This document shows positions 25,214 to 32,720 of a stretch of 47,771 nucleotides of DNA, piece by piece (the first letter of the stretch is position 1; every line of letters starts with the position of its first letter). The position numbers and the translations under genes are program-made. The DNA is from Phaeodactylibacter sp. (GTDB lineage: Bacteria; Bacteroidota; Bacteroidia; Chitinophagales; Saprospiraceae), in NCBI RefSeq assembly GCF_022763345.1, contig NZ_JALEGS010000003.1, forward strand, positions 1 to 47,771. The letters run 5' to 3'. The notes under the pieces were generated by a model. That model made no database searches. It was given only the letters and a program-made list of their open reading frames with translations, and was not told the origin of the DNA.

Positions 25214-26587
25214 ATGAAAAAGCTAATCACTACTTTACAGAATATCTGGAAAATCAAAGAGTTGCGTAACCGCATCCTCTTTACCTTAGGTATGCTCTTT
25301 GTTTTCCGCTTTGGCTCTTATATCGTGCTTCCAGGTGTTATCCCTGAGGTGCTGGACAATGCCACTCAGAATAACAACTCGCCAAACGACCTGCTTGGGC
25401 TGATCAACGTATTTACTGGTGGCGCCTTTAATAATGCCGCTATTTTCGCACTCGGTATCATGCCTTATATTACGGCATCGATTATCATTCAGCTGCTGGG
25501 CTTTGCGGTACCTTACTTCCAGCGCCTTCAGCAAAAAGAGGGAGAGTCTGGCCGTAAGAAACTCAACCAGATCACCCGCCTGCTGACTGTAGCAATTACT
25601 TTGGTTCAGGGTGGTGGTTATCTGACTTATATCAACAGCCTTGGCGCTGTCGATCCGACTATACCTCTCGGCGTATTCTGGATTTCCAACATTATCATCC
25701 TCTCCACAGGTACAGTATTTTCCATGTGGTTGGGTGAACGAATCACAGACCGCGGTATTGGAAATGGTATCTCGCTTTTGATCACCATCGGTATTATCGC
25801 GAGCTTACCACAGGCACTGGTATTTGAATTCCAGTCTCAGTTGGAAAATAATGGTCTGATCATCTTCGTATTGGAGATGGCGGCTCTATTCGGAATCGTT
25901 ATGGCTACTGTTCTGATCGTACAGGGGGTCCGCCGTATTCCAATTCAGTTTGCGAAGCGTATGGTTGGACGTGGTTCTAACCAAATGCCTGCACAGGGAG
26001 CACGGGACTACATCCCACTCAAGGTGAATGCATCGGGTGTAATGCCAATCATTTTCGCACAGGCATTGATGTTTTTGCCTGCCACCGTGGCTCAGTTCTT
26101 CGCAGGAGAGGGGAGTGATTTGGCAACCAGCCCTATCTTACGGGCATTGAATGACTTTACTTCAGCACCTTACAATATCATCTACTTTATTTTGGTGGTG
26201 CTGTTCACCTACGTATATACGGCGCTGTTGGTAAATCCGCAGCAATATGCAGAATACCTGAAGCGTCAAAACGCCTTTATACCTGGTATTAAGCCAGGTA
26301 AGCCTACGGCAGACTTTATTGATGCAGTGACGACTCGTATTACCCTGCCAGGTTCCATTTTCCTGGGGCTGATATCTATCCTGCCTGCTTTTGCAGCTGG
26401 ATTCGGTGTCAACATTGCTTTCGCCATGTTCTTCGGTGGTACTTCACTGCTGATTCTTGTAGCAGTAGTGCTGGATACCCTTCAGCAGATTGAAAGCCAC
26501 TTGCTCATGCGCCGTTATGATGGCTTGGTGAAGTCAGGCAAGATTCAGGGCCGCAGCCGTATGCAGGGTATAGGTGCTAATATGTAA
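25214..26587 (+). CDS. secY: Preprotein translocase subunit SecY
   Basis: The protein has 457 aa. It is the pore of the SecYEG translocon in the inner membrane, which exports the signal-peptide proteins found elsewhere in this window. About ten hydrophobic segments are visible. The first follows RNRILFTLGMLFVFRFGSY, and GIMPYITASIIIQLL is the conserved TM2 region. Cytoplasmic loops include RRIPIQFAKRMVGRG. The C-terminal DTLQQIESHLLMRRYDGL is standard. An AAGAGC/GCTCTT hairpin lies in the 5' gap at 25161-25182. Confidence 0.98.
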   Translation: MKKLITTLQNIWKIKELRNRILFTLGMLFVFRFGSYIVLPGVIPEVLDNATQNNNSPNDLLGLINVFTGGAFNNAAIFALGIMPYITASIIIQLLGFAVPYFQRLQQKEGESGRKKLNQITRLLTVAITLVQGGGYLTYINSLGAVDPTIPLGVFWISNIIILSTGTVFSMWLGERITDRGIGNGISLLITIGIIASLPQALVFEFQSQLENNGLIIFVLEMAALFGIVMATVLIVQGVRRIPIQFAKRMVGRGSNQMPAQGARDYIPLKVNASGVMPIIFAQALMFLPATVAQFFAGEGSDLATSPILRALNDFTSAPYNIIYFILVVLFTYVYTALLVNPQQYAEYLKRQNAFIPGIKPGKPTADFIDAVTTRITLPGSIFLGLISILPAFAAGFGVNIAFAMFFGGTSLLILVAVVLDTLQQIESHLLMRRYDGLVKSGKIQGRSRMQGIGANM

Positions 26588-26652
26588 GCACTGCCTGCGA
26601 AGAAAAGCTGGTCTTTCTGGAGTAAGGAAAGGATTGAAGAAGTTTATATGTT

Positions 26653-26693
26653 CCGTACCGCCGCAGAGTCTAATGTGCTCTGTGGCGGTATGG
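26653..26693 (+). promoter_or_regulatory. Long hairpin between secY and map
   Basis: The arms at 26653-26668 and 26678-26693 pair over 16 positions with two G-U pairs (core TACCGCCGCAGAG / CTCTGTGGCGGTA) around a 9-nt loop. No U-run follows. It lies midway in a 187-nt gap and could be a weak terminator, a processing site or an attenuator. Confidence 0.6.
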
Positions 26694-26744
26694 TGCTAGA
26701 AGGAATAGGGTTTTGTGAAGTGAAAACAGTGCACCGCAAACCTG

Positions 26745-26761
26745 TATTATTCCTAATAATA
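26745..26761 (+). promoter_or_regulatory. AT-rich palindrome just upstream of map
   Basis: TATTATT, CCT, AATAATA form a perfect short inverted repeat ending 13 nt before the map ATG. It may be an operator or an A/T-rich translation enhancer region; function is unknown. Confidence 0.3.
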
Positions 26762-26774
26762 TAAGATCTCGAGA

Positions 26775-27596
26775 ATGGTTTTTTACAAAACAGAAGAGGA
26801 GATAGAACTGCTAAAGGAGAGTAACCGTGTTGTATGCATGGCCCTTGCCCACGTCGGCAGTATGCTCCGCCCAGGTATGACCGGCGCTGAAATTGATAAA
26901 GCTGCAGAGGAGTTGATCCGGGATCACGGTGGTGTCCCCTCATTTAAGGGTTACCAGGGGTTTCCTGGAAGTTTATGTGTTTCTGTTAACGAGCAGGTCG
27001 TTCATGGTATCCCCACTAAAGATCAGGTATTCCAGGACGGAGATATCGTGTCAGTGGACTGTGGCGTACACCTGAATGGTTTCCATGGCGACTCTGCCTA
27101 TACGTTTCCGGTTGGAGAAGTGGAGGAAGCCGTAATGGAACTTTGCCGGGTAACCAATACTTCCCTTTACAAAGCAATTGATGCGGCAACAGTAGGGAAC
27201 CGCATTGGAGATATTGGCTTTGCGGTACAGCAGTATGCTGAGAGAGAGCACGGATATGGTATTGTACGCGAACTGGTCGGGCATGGTATCGGGCGTGAAT
27301 TGCACGAAGCTCCAGAGGTACCTAACTATGGCAAGCGCGGGCGTGGTCCGGTACTCAAGCATGGGCTGGTGATTGCGATTGAGCCAATGGTCAACCTGGG
27401 GCGCAAGGAAGTCCGTACAGAACGGGATGGCTGGACGATTTACGCCAAAGATCGTAAACCTTCAGCCCACTATGAACATTCTATCGTAGTACTGAAGACA
27501 GGCCCGCAACCCCTGTCTGACCACAGCATTATTGAAGAAGCCGTAGAGAAAAACCCCGATGTTCAATTCGTAGGGGTCATTTCCGAGGCGGTATAA
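26775..27596 (+). CDS. map: Methionine aminopeptidase type I
   Basis: The protein has 273 aa. It removes the initiator Met from nascent proteins in the cytoplasm. The five dinuclear-metal ligands are all visible: D95 (SVDCGVHLNG), D106 (FHGDSAY), H170 (GHGIGRELHEAP), E203 (IAIEPMV) and E234 (HYEHSIVV), plus the substrate-binding H77 (VVHGIP). Length is normal. It lies between secY and infA, as usual in this cluster; the adk gene often found here is absent. Confidence 0.97.
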   Translation: MVFYKTEEEIELLKESNRVVCMALAHVGSMLRPGMTGAEIDKAAEELIRDHGGVPSFKGYQGFPGSLCVSVNEQVVHGIPTKDQVFQDGDIVSVDCGVHLNGFHGDSAYTFPVGEVEEAVMELCRVTNTSLYKAIDAATVGNRIGDIGFAVQQYAEREHGYGIVRELVGHGIGRELHEAPEVPNYGKRGRGPVLKHGLVIAIEPMVNLGRKEVRTERDGWTIYAKDRKPSAHYEHSIVVLKTGPQPLSDHSIIEEAVEKNPDVQFVGVISEAV

Positions 27597-27682
27597 GCCT
27601 GAAAAGGGCTGTTTTTAAAATCGGTGTAGAGGAGGATTTTGATTTTTTGTGCCTATTACCATGAAAGTCAGATAAAAATGAT

Positions 27683-27690
27683 TATCTTTG
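27683..27690 (+). promoter_or_regulatory. Possible promoter -7 box before infA
   Basis: TATCTTTG is an exact TAnnTTTG box, 18 nt before the infA ATG at 27709. The -33 position does not hold TTTG. If used, the transcript would have a very short leader. It also rules out the in-frame upstream start at 27688 for transcripts from this promoter. Confidence 0.45.
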
Positions 27691-27708
27691 CACACCGAAA
27701 TTTCGAGT

Positions 27709-27927
27709 ATGTCTAAGAAGAACTTAATTAAGCAAGACGGTATTATTGAAGAAGCTTTGTCGAACGCAATGTTTCGGGTAAGGCTGGAGAACGATCATGA
27801 GATTGTTGCGACAATCTCCGGAAAGATGCGCATGAATTATATCCGTATCCTTCCCGGCGATAAGGTAGCCGTAGAGATGTCCCCTTATGATCTGTCCCGT
27901 GGGCGGATCACTTATCGTTACAAATAA
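27709..27927 (+). CDS. infA: Translation initiation factor IF-1
   Basis: The protein has 72 aa from the ATG at 27709 ([19 protein letters not shown]). An in-frame alternative start seven codons earlier overlaps a promoter box and is rejected. IF-1 is a single OB-fold protein that occupies the 30S A site during initiation. [20 protein letters not shown] and [20 protein letters not shown] are diagnostic. Length is the family norm. Confidence 0.97.
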   Translation: MSKKNLIKQDGIIEEALSNAMFRVRLENDHEIVATISGKMRMNYIRILPGDKVAVEMSPYDLSRGRITYRYK

Positions 27928-27969
27928 GACCGTGTTGTATATTACTGTCTAAACAGAAAAACGACCATC

Positions 27970-28086
27970 ATGAAAGTTAGAGCATCTGTTAAGAAACGCT
28001 CCGCCGATTGTAAGATCGTTCGCCGTAAAGGTAAGATCTACATTATCAACAAGAAGAATCCTAAGTTCAAGCAGCGTCAAGGCTAA
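27970..28086 (+). CDS. rpmJ: 50S ribosomal protein L36 (zinc-free type)
   Basis: This is a 38-aa protein, [20 protein letters not shown], then [18 protein letters not shown]. It is the C-minus form of L36: only one of the four zinc ligands of the canonical C-x2-C ... C-x4-H motif remains. L36 binds 23S rRNA domains II, V and VI late in assembly. It lies between infA (42 nt) and rpsM (47 nt), the standard position. Confidence 0.97.
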   Translation: MKVRASVKKRSADCKIVRRKGKIYIINKKNPKFKQRQG

Positions 28087-28133
28087 GCGTAGCCCGCTGA
28101 TCTGCATTAACTGAATCAATTAAATAGCGTAAA

Positions 28134-28511
28134 ATGGCTCGTATTGTAGGTGTCGATTTGCCTCGTAACAAGCGCGGTGTCATTAGCCTGACTTACATCT
28201 TCGGAATCGGTCGCTCCAAAGCAGCGATGATCCTTGAGCAGGCAGGTATCGATGAGAGTGTAAAAGTTGAAGACTGGACCGATGAGAATGTCCGGTCACT
28301 CACAAGCATTATCACTGACGAACACACAGTCGAAGGTGAACTGCGTTCTGAGGTACAATCCAACATCAAGCGTTTGATGGATATTGGTTGCTACCGTGGT
28401 TTGCGCCACCGTAAAGGCTTGCCCCTTCGTGGACAGCGTACACAGACCAATGCCCGTACTCGTAAGGGTAAGCGTAAGACTGTTGCGAACAAGAAGAAGG
28501 TAACCAAGTAA
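28134..28511 (+). CDS. rpsM: 30S ribosomal protein S13
   Basis: The protein has 125 aa. S13 forms head bridges to the 50S and touches the P-site t[23 protein letters not shown], then [10 protein letters not shown], and the C-terminal [20 protein letters not shown], then [10 protein letters not shown], are diagnostic. It is followed by rpsK after 83 nt. Confidence 0.98.
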   Translation: MARIVGVDLPRNKRGVISLTYIFGIGRSKAAMILEQAGIDESVKVEDWTDENVRSLTSIITDEHTVEGELRSEVQSNIKRLMDIGCYRGLRHRKGLPLRGQRTQTNARTRKGKRKTVANKKKVTK

Positions 28512-28594
28512 TCATTTTCGTCAAGGCACATGATGGCTGCTCATCGCAGTAGTGCATCCGCTGTAGATACGAAACCTTGTTAAATTAATTTCCA

Positions 28595-28999
28595 ATGGCA
28601 AAGGGAAAAGGAAAAGCAGCCGCAAAGAAGACTAAGAAGCGGAACATGAAAGTGGAGGCAGAAGGAATGGCTTACATTCAGGCTTCCTTCAACAACATTA
28701 TCATCTCGTTGACCAATAAGCGTGGTCAGGTGATCTCCTGGGCTTCTGCAGGTAAAGCTGGCTTCCGCGGCTCTAAGAAAAATACGCCTTATGCTGCGCA
28801 GGTAGCGGCTGCAGATGCGTCTCGCACCGCTTATGATGCAGGACTCCGTTCCGTTGAGGTATTCGTCAAAGGACCTGGTTCTGGCCGTGAGGCTGCTATC
28901 CGGGCTATTGACGTGGCAGGTATCAAAGTAACTCGTATCAAAGACGTTACGCCTGTACCACACAACGGCTGCCGTCCTCCCAAGCGCAGAAGGGTTTAA
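28595..28999 (+). CDS. rpsK: 30S ribosomal protein S11
   Basis: The protein has 134 aa. S11 forms part of the platform near the mRNA exit. The Lys/Ala-rich N-terminus is variable; the core [19 protein letters not shown], then [20 protein letters not shown], and the end [15 protein letters not shown] are canonical. The Asn-Gly in PHNG is the isoaspartate site known from E. coli S11. rpsD follows after 23 nt. Confidence 0.98.
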   Translation: MAKGKGKAAAKKTKKRNMKVEAEGMAYIQASFNNIIISLTNKRGQVISWASAGKAGFRGSKKNTPYAAQVAAADASRTAYDAGLRSVEVFVKGPGSGREAAIRAIDVAGIKVTRIKDVTPVPHNGCRPPKRRRV

Positions 29000-29022
29000 T
29001 CAATCGAAAATAGTTTATTCTG

Positions 29023-29634
29023 ATGGCGAGATATACTGGTCCAAAGACAAAAAAAGCAAGAGCGCTCGGTGAAGCGATCTATGGTGCCGATAAATCATTC
29101 GAACGCAAGAAATATCCTCCGGGGCAGCACGGCAACGGCCGTCGGCGCAAGCAAAAGTCCGACTACGCCCTGCAGCTCATGGAGAAGCAGAAAGCTAAGT
29201 ACACTTATGGCGTGCTGGAGCGTCAGTTCCGCAACCTTTTCGAAAGAGCTAACAGTGGTTCAGGTGTAACCGGTGAAGAATTGCTTCGCCTGTTGGAATC
29301 TCGCCTGGACAATACGGTCTTCCGTTTAGGCCTTGCTCCAACCCGCCGCGCTGCCCGTCAGCTGGTTACACACCGCCACATTACCGTGAATGGTGTGATC
29401 ACTAACATCCCTTCCTGTTCACTGCGCCCTGGCGATATTGTCGCCGTACGTGGTAAGTCTCAGGGTATGGAGATTGTTAGAGATGCCGTAGCTGCAAAGT
29501 CTGATATCCGTAAATTCGCATGGCTGGAGTTCAATCCTGATACAATGCAGGGCAAATTCCTTGAATACCCAGAGCGTGAGCAGATACCAGAAAAAATCAA
29601 CGAGCAGTTGATTGTAGAACTGTACTCTAAGTAA
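29023..29634 (+). CDS. rpsD: 30S ribosomal protein S4
   Basis: The protein has 203 aa. S4 is a primary 16S rRNA-binding protein, a fidelity factor, and in E. coli the repressor of the alpha operon. [17 protein letters not shown] opens a zinc-free N-domain (no CXXC cluster). The S4 RNA-binding domain holds [20 protein letters not shown], then [12 protein letters not shown] terminator-like hairpin follows 63 nt after the stop. Confidence 0.98.
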   Translation: MARYTGPKTKKARALGEAIYGADKSFERKKYPPGQHGNGRRRKQKSDYALQLMEKQKAKYTYGVLERQFRNLFERANSGSGVTGEELLRLLESRLDNTVFRLGLAPTRRAARQLVTHRHITVNGVITNIPSCSLRPGDIVAVRGKSQGMEIVRDAVAAKSDIRKFAWLEFNPDTMQGKFLEYPEREQIPEKINEQLIVELYSK

Positions 29635-29697
29635 TAGACTGTTGCGACCGGTCCGTCTACAGGCGGGCTTAAAGCAGCGACATGTACGAAAATACTG

Positions 29698-29728
29698 AAA
29701 AGTGCCTTCCGCAAGGAGGGTGCTTTTT
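29698..29728 (+). terminator. Terminator-like hairpin between rpsD and rpoA
   Basis: The 13-pair stem (29698-29710 with 29715-29727, three G-U pairs) is capped by a GCAA tetraloop, and its 3' arm ends in TTTTT at 29724-29728. It has an intrinsic terminator shape. No TAnnTTTG promoter was found between it and rpoA at 29796, so partial termination or attenuation is likely. Confidence 0.6.
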
Positions 29729-29795
29729 AGGCGTACATAGGCAACCGTTTCTGCACCCGTTTTATTCTTCCATTTAAAGAACGAAGGTCAAATAT

Positions 29796-30794
29796 ATGAG
29801 TATCCTAAATTTCCAGAAGCCGGACAAGATTGTAATGCAGAAAGCCAACGATTTCGAGGGGCTTTTTGAATTCAAACCTCTTGAACCGGGCTTTGGCCAA
29901 ACCGTAGGTAACTCCCTGCGGCGTGTGCTGTTGTCTTCCCTGGAAGGCTTTGCGATTTCTGCTGTCCGTATCGCGGGCGTCGAGCATGAGTTTGCTACGA
30001 TCCGTGGTGTGGTAGAAGATGTGGTGGAAATCATCCTGAACCTTAAGCAGGTTCGTCTCAAGCAGTTGCTGAGCGAAGAAGAAATTACCACTGAGAAAGT
30101 ATACCTGACCATTAGCGGTAAGGAAGAGTTCCGGGCCGGCGATATAGAAGAGCATACCAATGTCTTCAAAATCATGAACCCAGACCTTCTGATTTGTCAG
30201 ATGGAGCCGTTCGTGAACCTGGAAGTAGAATTGACCGTGACCAAGGGTCGTGGTTATGTGCCTGCAGATGAAAACCTGCCTAAGGATGCACCAATCGGTG
30301 TAATTCCGGTGGATGCCATCTACACACCTATCAAAAACGTAGCCTACCGCGTGGAGAATACCCGTGTAGGTCAGCGGACTGACTACGAGAAACTTTCTAT
30401 TGATGTGAAGACGGATGGTACCATCCACCCTGAAGACGCGATTAAGGAAGCTTCCCGTATCCTGATTCAGCACCTGATGCTGATCACAGATGAGAATATT
30501 ACCTTCGATGATGCTTCCACCCGGGAAGAGAACATCGTCGACGAGCACATCTTGCATATGCGCAAGTTGCTGAAGACTTCACTTGAAGACCTGGATCTGT
30601 CTGTACGGGCGTACAACTGCCTGAAAGCAGCGAAGATCAACACATTGGCAGAGCTGGTGAAGTACGATACGCACGAGCTGCTTAAGTTCCGGAACTTCGG
30701 TAAGAAGTCACTGGTAGAGATCGAAGAGTTGCTACAGGACAAAGGGTTGACCTTCGGCATGGATCTTTCCAAATACAAGCTCGACGAAGAATAA
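29796..30794 (+). CDS. rpoA: RNA polymerase alpha subunit
   Basis: The protein has 332 aa. It dimerises to nucleate RNA polymerase assembly. The N-terminal domain (about 1-235) shows [20 protein letters not shown], then [20 protein letters not shown]. The C-terminal domain (about 260-332) shows [20 protein letters not shown], then [20 protein letters not shown], which binds DNA upstream of promoters and activators. It sits between terminator-like hairpins on both sides, which may tune its level relative to the ribosomal proteins. Confidence 0.98.
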   Translation: MSILNFQKPDKIVMQKANDFEGLFEFKPLEPGFGQTVGNSLRRVLLSSLEGFAISAVRIAGVEHEFATIRGVVEDVVEIILNLKQVRLKQLLSEEEITTEKVYLTISGKEEFRAGDIEEHTNVFKIMNPDLLICQMEPFVNLEVELTVTKGRGYVPADENLPKDAPIGVIPVDAIYTPIKNVAYRVENTRVGQRTDYEKLSIDVKTDGTIHPEDAIKEASRILIQHLMLITDENITFDDASTREENIVDEHILHMRKLLKTSLEDLDLSVRAYNCLKAAKINTLAELVKYDTHELLKFRNFGKKSLVEIEELLQDKGLTFGMDLSKYKLDEE

Positions 30795-30810
30795 TAAGGA
30801 TTCAACAGGT

Positions 30811-30851
30811 GGAGTAGTGCCTTTTACCCGGTACTGCTCCTCGTTTTTTTT
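30811..30851 (+). terminator. Intrinsic terminator between rpoA and rplQ
   Basis: The stem GGAGTAGTGCC (30811-30821) / GGTACTGCTCC (30830-30840) has two G-U pairs and an 8-nt loop, and is followed by TCG and eight T (30844-30851). It starts 17 nt after the rpoA stop. No clear promoter was seen between it and rplQ. Confidence 0.7.
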
Positions 30852-30951
30852 ATAACCCTGTGATCACTGCTTTTCCAAGCGGACCGACCTGTGGTCTATG
30901 CCTGAAATGGCTCCCGAAAAGTAGGTGTCACGATGTAAATCAATCTCTACA

Positions 30952-31458
30952 ATGAGACACGGTAAGAAATTTAACCATCTCGGCCGCAAAGAAGGGCACC
31001 GCAAAGCCCTCATGCGCAACCTCGCTGCTGCCATCATTGAGCACAAACGTATCAACACGACGCTAGCTAAGGCCAAAGCGCTTCGTGTATATCTCGAGCC
31101 ATTGGTGACCAAGGCACGTAATGGAAGTACACACGATCGTCGCGTCGTGTTCGGCTACCTGCAAAACAAAACGGCGGTAACGGAGCTGTTCGGTCCAATT
31201 GCTGAGAAAATTGGAGAACGCCCCGGTGGTTATCTTCGCATTATCAAGACTGGTTTCCGTCGCAGCGATGCCGCTGAAATGGCGATGATCGAGTTTGTAG
31301 ACTACAACGACGTATACACCGCTGGCAAGAGCGAAGGTGGTGGCCGTCGCCGCCGTCGTCGTGGTGGCTCTGGCAAAGGTAAAGGTGCAGAAACCGCAGC
31401 TACAGCGGCTACTGCAGCAGCTGCAACCGCCACAGCCGCTTCCGAAGAGGAAGAATAG
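30952..31458 (+). CDS. rplQ: 50S ribosomal protein L17 with a low-complexity tail
   Basis: The protein has 168 aa from the ATG at 30952 ([20 protein letters not shown]). An in-frame start nine codons upstream is rejected. L17 lies by the tunnel exit. The core (about 1-122) includes [20 protein letters not shown] and a C-terminal [20 protein letters not shown]. The tail of about 40 residues is unusual: Arg-rich ([17 protein letters not shown]), then Ala/Thr repeats, then EEEE. It closes the cluster and is followed by a strong terminator. Confidence 0.96.
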   Translation: MRHGKKFNHLGRKEGHRKALMRNLAAAIIEHKRINTTLAKAKALRVYLEPLVTKARNGSTHDRRVVFGYLQNKTAVTELFGPIAEKIGERPGGYLRIIKTGFRRSDAAEMAMIEFVDYNDVYTAGKSEGGGRRRRRRGGSGKGKGAETAATAATAAAATATAASEEEE

Positions 31459-31485
31459 CAGCACTGCGACAGCTATAAAAATTTT

Positions 31486-31521
31486 GAAAAGGGTGGCTTT
31501 TACAGAAAAGCTGCCCTTTTC
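31486..31521 (+). terminator. Terminator at the end of the ribosomal cluster
   Basis: The 16-pair stem GAAAAGGGTGGCTTTT (31486-31501) / AAAAGCTGCCCTTTTC (31506-31521), loop ACAG, has two G-U pairs, with T-rich ends on the 3' arm. It starts 28 nt after the rplQ stop. Confidence 0.75.
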
Positions 31522-31572
31522 TAGTTGTACTTAGGCAGCATCGTAATCTTCCAGGCAAAAGCCTGAGTGGCT

Positions 31573-31615
31573 AAAACGAAAGAGGGCCACTGCCCCGTAT
31601 GGGTAGTGGCCCTCT
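31573..31615 (-). terminator. Terminator of the DUF3078 gene (minus strand)
   Basis: The 15-pair stem with arms 31581-31595 and 31601-31615 (one non-Watson-Crick pair) has loop CGTAT. Read on the minus strand it is followed by TTCGTTTT (31580-31573). It lies 28 nt past the stop of the minus-strand DUF3078 gene and faces the rplQ terminator, so the convergent units are well separated. Confidence 0.7.
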
Positions 31616-31642
31616 CCCTTTTAGGTTAGATTTGAAAAAGGC

Positions 31643-32593
31643 TTAGTTGGAACTAATGGCATAAGACAAGCCAAGTACCCAGTAGGTCTGTAGTGGATTG
31701 TCTTCCAGTCCGGCAGCAAGGGCTTCCTGTTTGTTGTTGCGCAAGCCTACGTCCAGCCCAATTCCAATACCTTTGTAGGCTGTGCTAAAGGTATTGACCC
31801 AGGTATAGTTGGAAAAGTCCTGATTCTCATAACTCAGAAAAGCAGACAGGTTGGATTTCCAGTTGAGCCCCTGAACAATCGTTTTGGTATAGTCTGCCAC
31901 AACCTTTGCACCAAGCGATGACTCAAAGTTGAATTCTTCATCTGCAAAGACAAAGTTGTAGTTCAGTGGGTGTACTACCACCACCAGATCGGTAACCGGC
32001 GTCCAGGTCGCACCTACACCAAGATCGAGGTAGCCAGGGTTGTTAAATTTGCCATCAAGCACTGAAGTCCGGTACTCCCCTAATGTGGAAATCGCAAACT
32101 TAGGTGACAATTTATACCCGTAAAGGGATACCACGTTCAAGGCATCAGCTGAAACCTGGAACTCGTCGATGTCGTCAGGATTATCCTTGTTGTCGAATTT
32201 CAGCCAGCCCAGGGTAAGGTTGGCACTATTGCGCCAGAAGGCATTTTCCCAGTCTCCATTGATGAAGGCGGTAGAAGTCACACCGATATTGATGGCAGAA
32301 GTACTGGGTTGGTCTTTTGGCAGCCAGCTATCGAAGTTGGCAATATTTAGGCCAACGTTGCCCAGTAAGCCTTTTTTCCAACGCGGGTAAGGTGTGAGCT
32401 GGTCCGTTAAGCTGGCAACGTCGGACTGCAGCTTATTGACTTGCTTCTCCAGTGCCTTGAATTCTTTTTTCAGGGAGTCAAGTGTGGCGCTCTTTGCTGC
32501 TTTTTCTGCTTCCAGTTCTGCCGTTGTTTGAGCATGTAGCCCATTGTACAGGAAGAAGGAGCAGGCAATCAGAATTGTGAACAGTCTTTTCAT
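31643..32593 (-). CDS. DUF3078 domain protein, probable outer-membrane or periplasmic
   Basis: The protein has 316 aa. The signal peptide (MKRLFTILIACSFFLY, then LHAQ) is followed by a heptad-like coiled coil at about 24-64 (LEAEKAAKSATLDSLKKE and following). A DUF3078-type beta-rich domain runs to the C-terminus. WKKGLLGNVGLNIANFDSW, then INGDWENAFWRNSANLTLGW, and the final WVLGLSYAISSN suggest amphipathic strands of an outer-membrane beta-barrel. The function of DUF3078 is not established. It lies downstream of, and in the same direction as, the HTCS gene, and the two share a similar upstream sequence, suggesting co-regulation. Confidence 0.75.
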   Translation of the reverse strand: MKRLFTILIACSFFLYNGLHAQTTAELEAEKAAKSATLDSLKKEFKALEKQVNKLQSDVASLTDQLTPYPRWKKGLLGNVGLNIANFDSWLPKDQPSTSAINIGVTSTAFINGDWENAFWRNSANLTLGWLKFDNKDNPDDIDEFQVSADALNVVSLYGYKLSPKFAISTLGEYRTSVLDGKFNNPGYLDLGVGATWTPVTDLVVVVHPLNYNFVFADEEFNFESSLGAKVVADYTKTIVQGLNWKSNLSAFLSYENQDFSNYTWVNTFSTAYKGIGIGLDVGLRNNKQEALAAGLEDNPLQTYWVLGLSYAISSN

Positions 32594-32625
32594 TAAGCGT
32601 TTGTTTAAGTGTTGACTGAAAATTG

Positions 32626-32633
32626 TAAAAGTA
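32626..32633 (-). promoter_or_regulatory. Candidate -7 box of the DUF3078 gene
   Basis: The minus-strand TACTTTTA is one mismatch from TAnnTTTG and lies 33 nt before the ATG. The same box, followed by a similar stretch (ACA, then CTTAAACAAACG), occurs upstream of the HTCS gene at 36728-36735. Confidence 0.35.
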
Positions 32634-32720
32634 TAAAAGTGATTGAAGGTATACCAGTCCTAGCTCAATAATAGACGATGAACAGAGAGATAGTCACGCT
32701 TCGTATACTGGATATTCAGG

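Noticed and set aside
29805..30557. A 250-codon open frame antisense to rpoA
   Set aside because: rpoA is unmistakable on the other strand and the antisense product shows no conserved motif.
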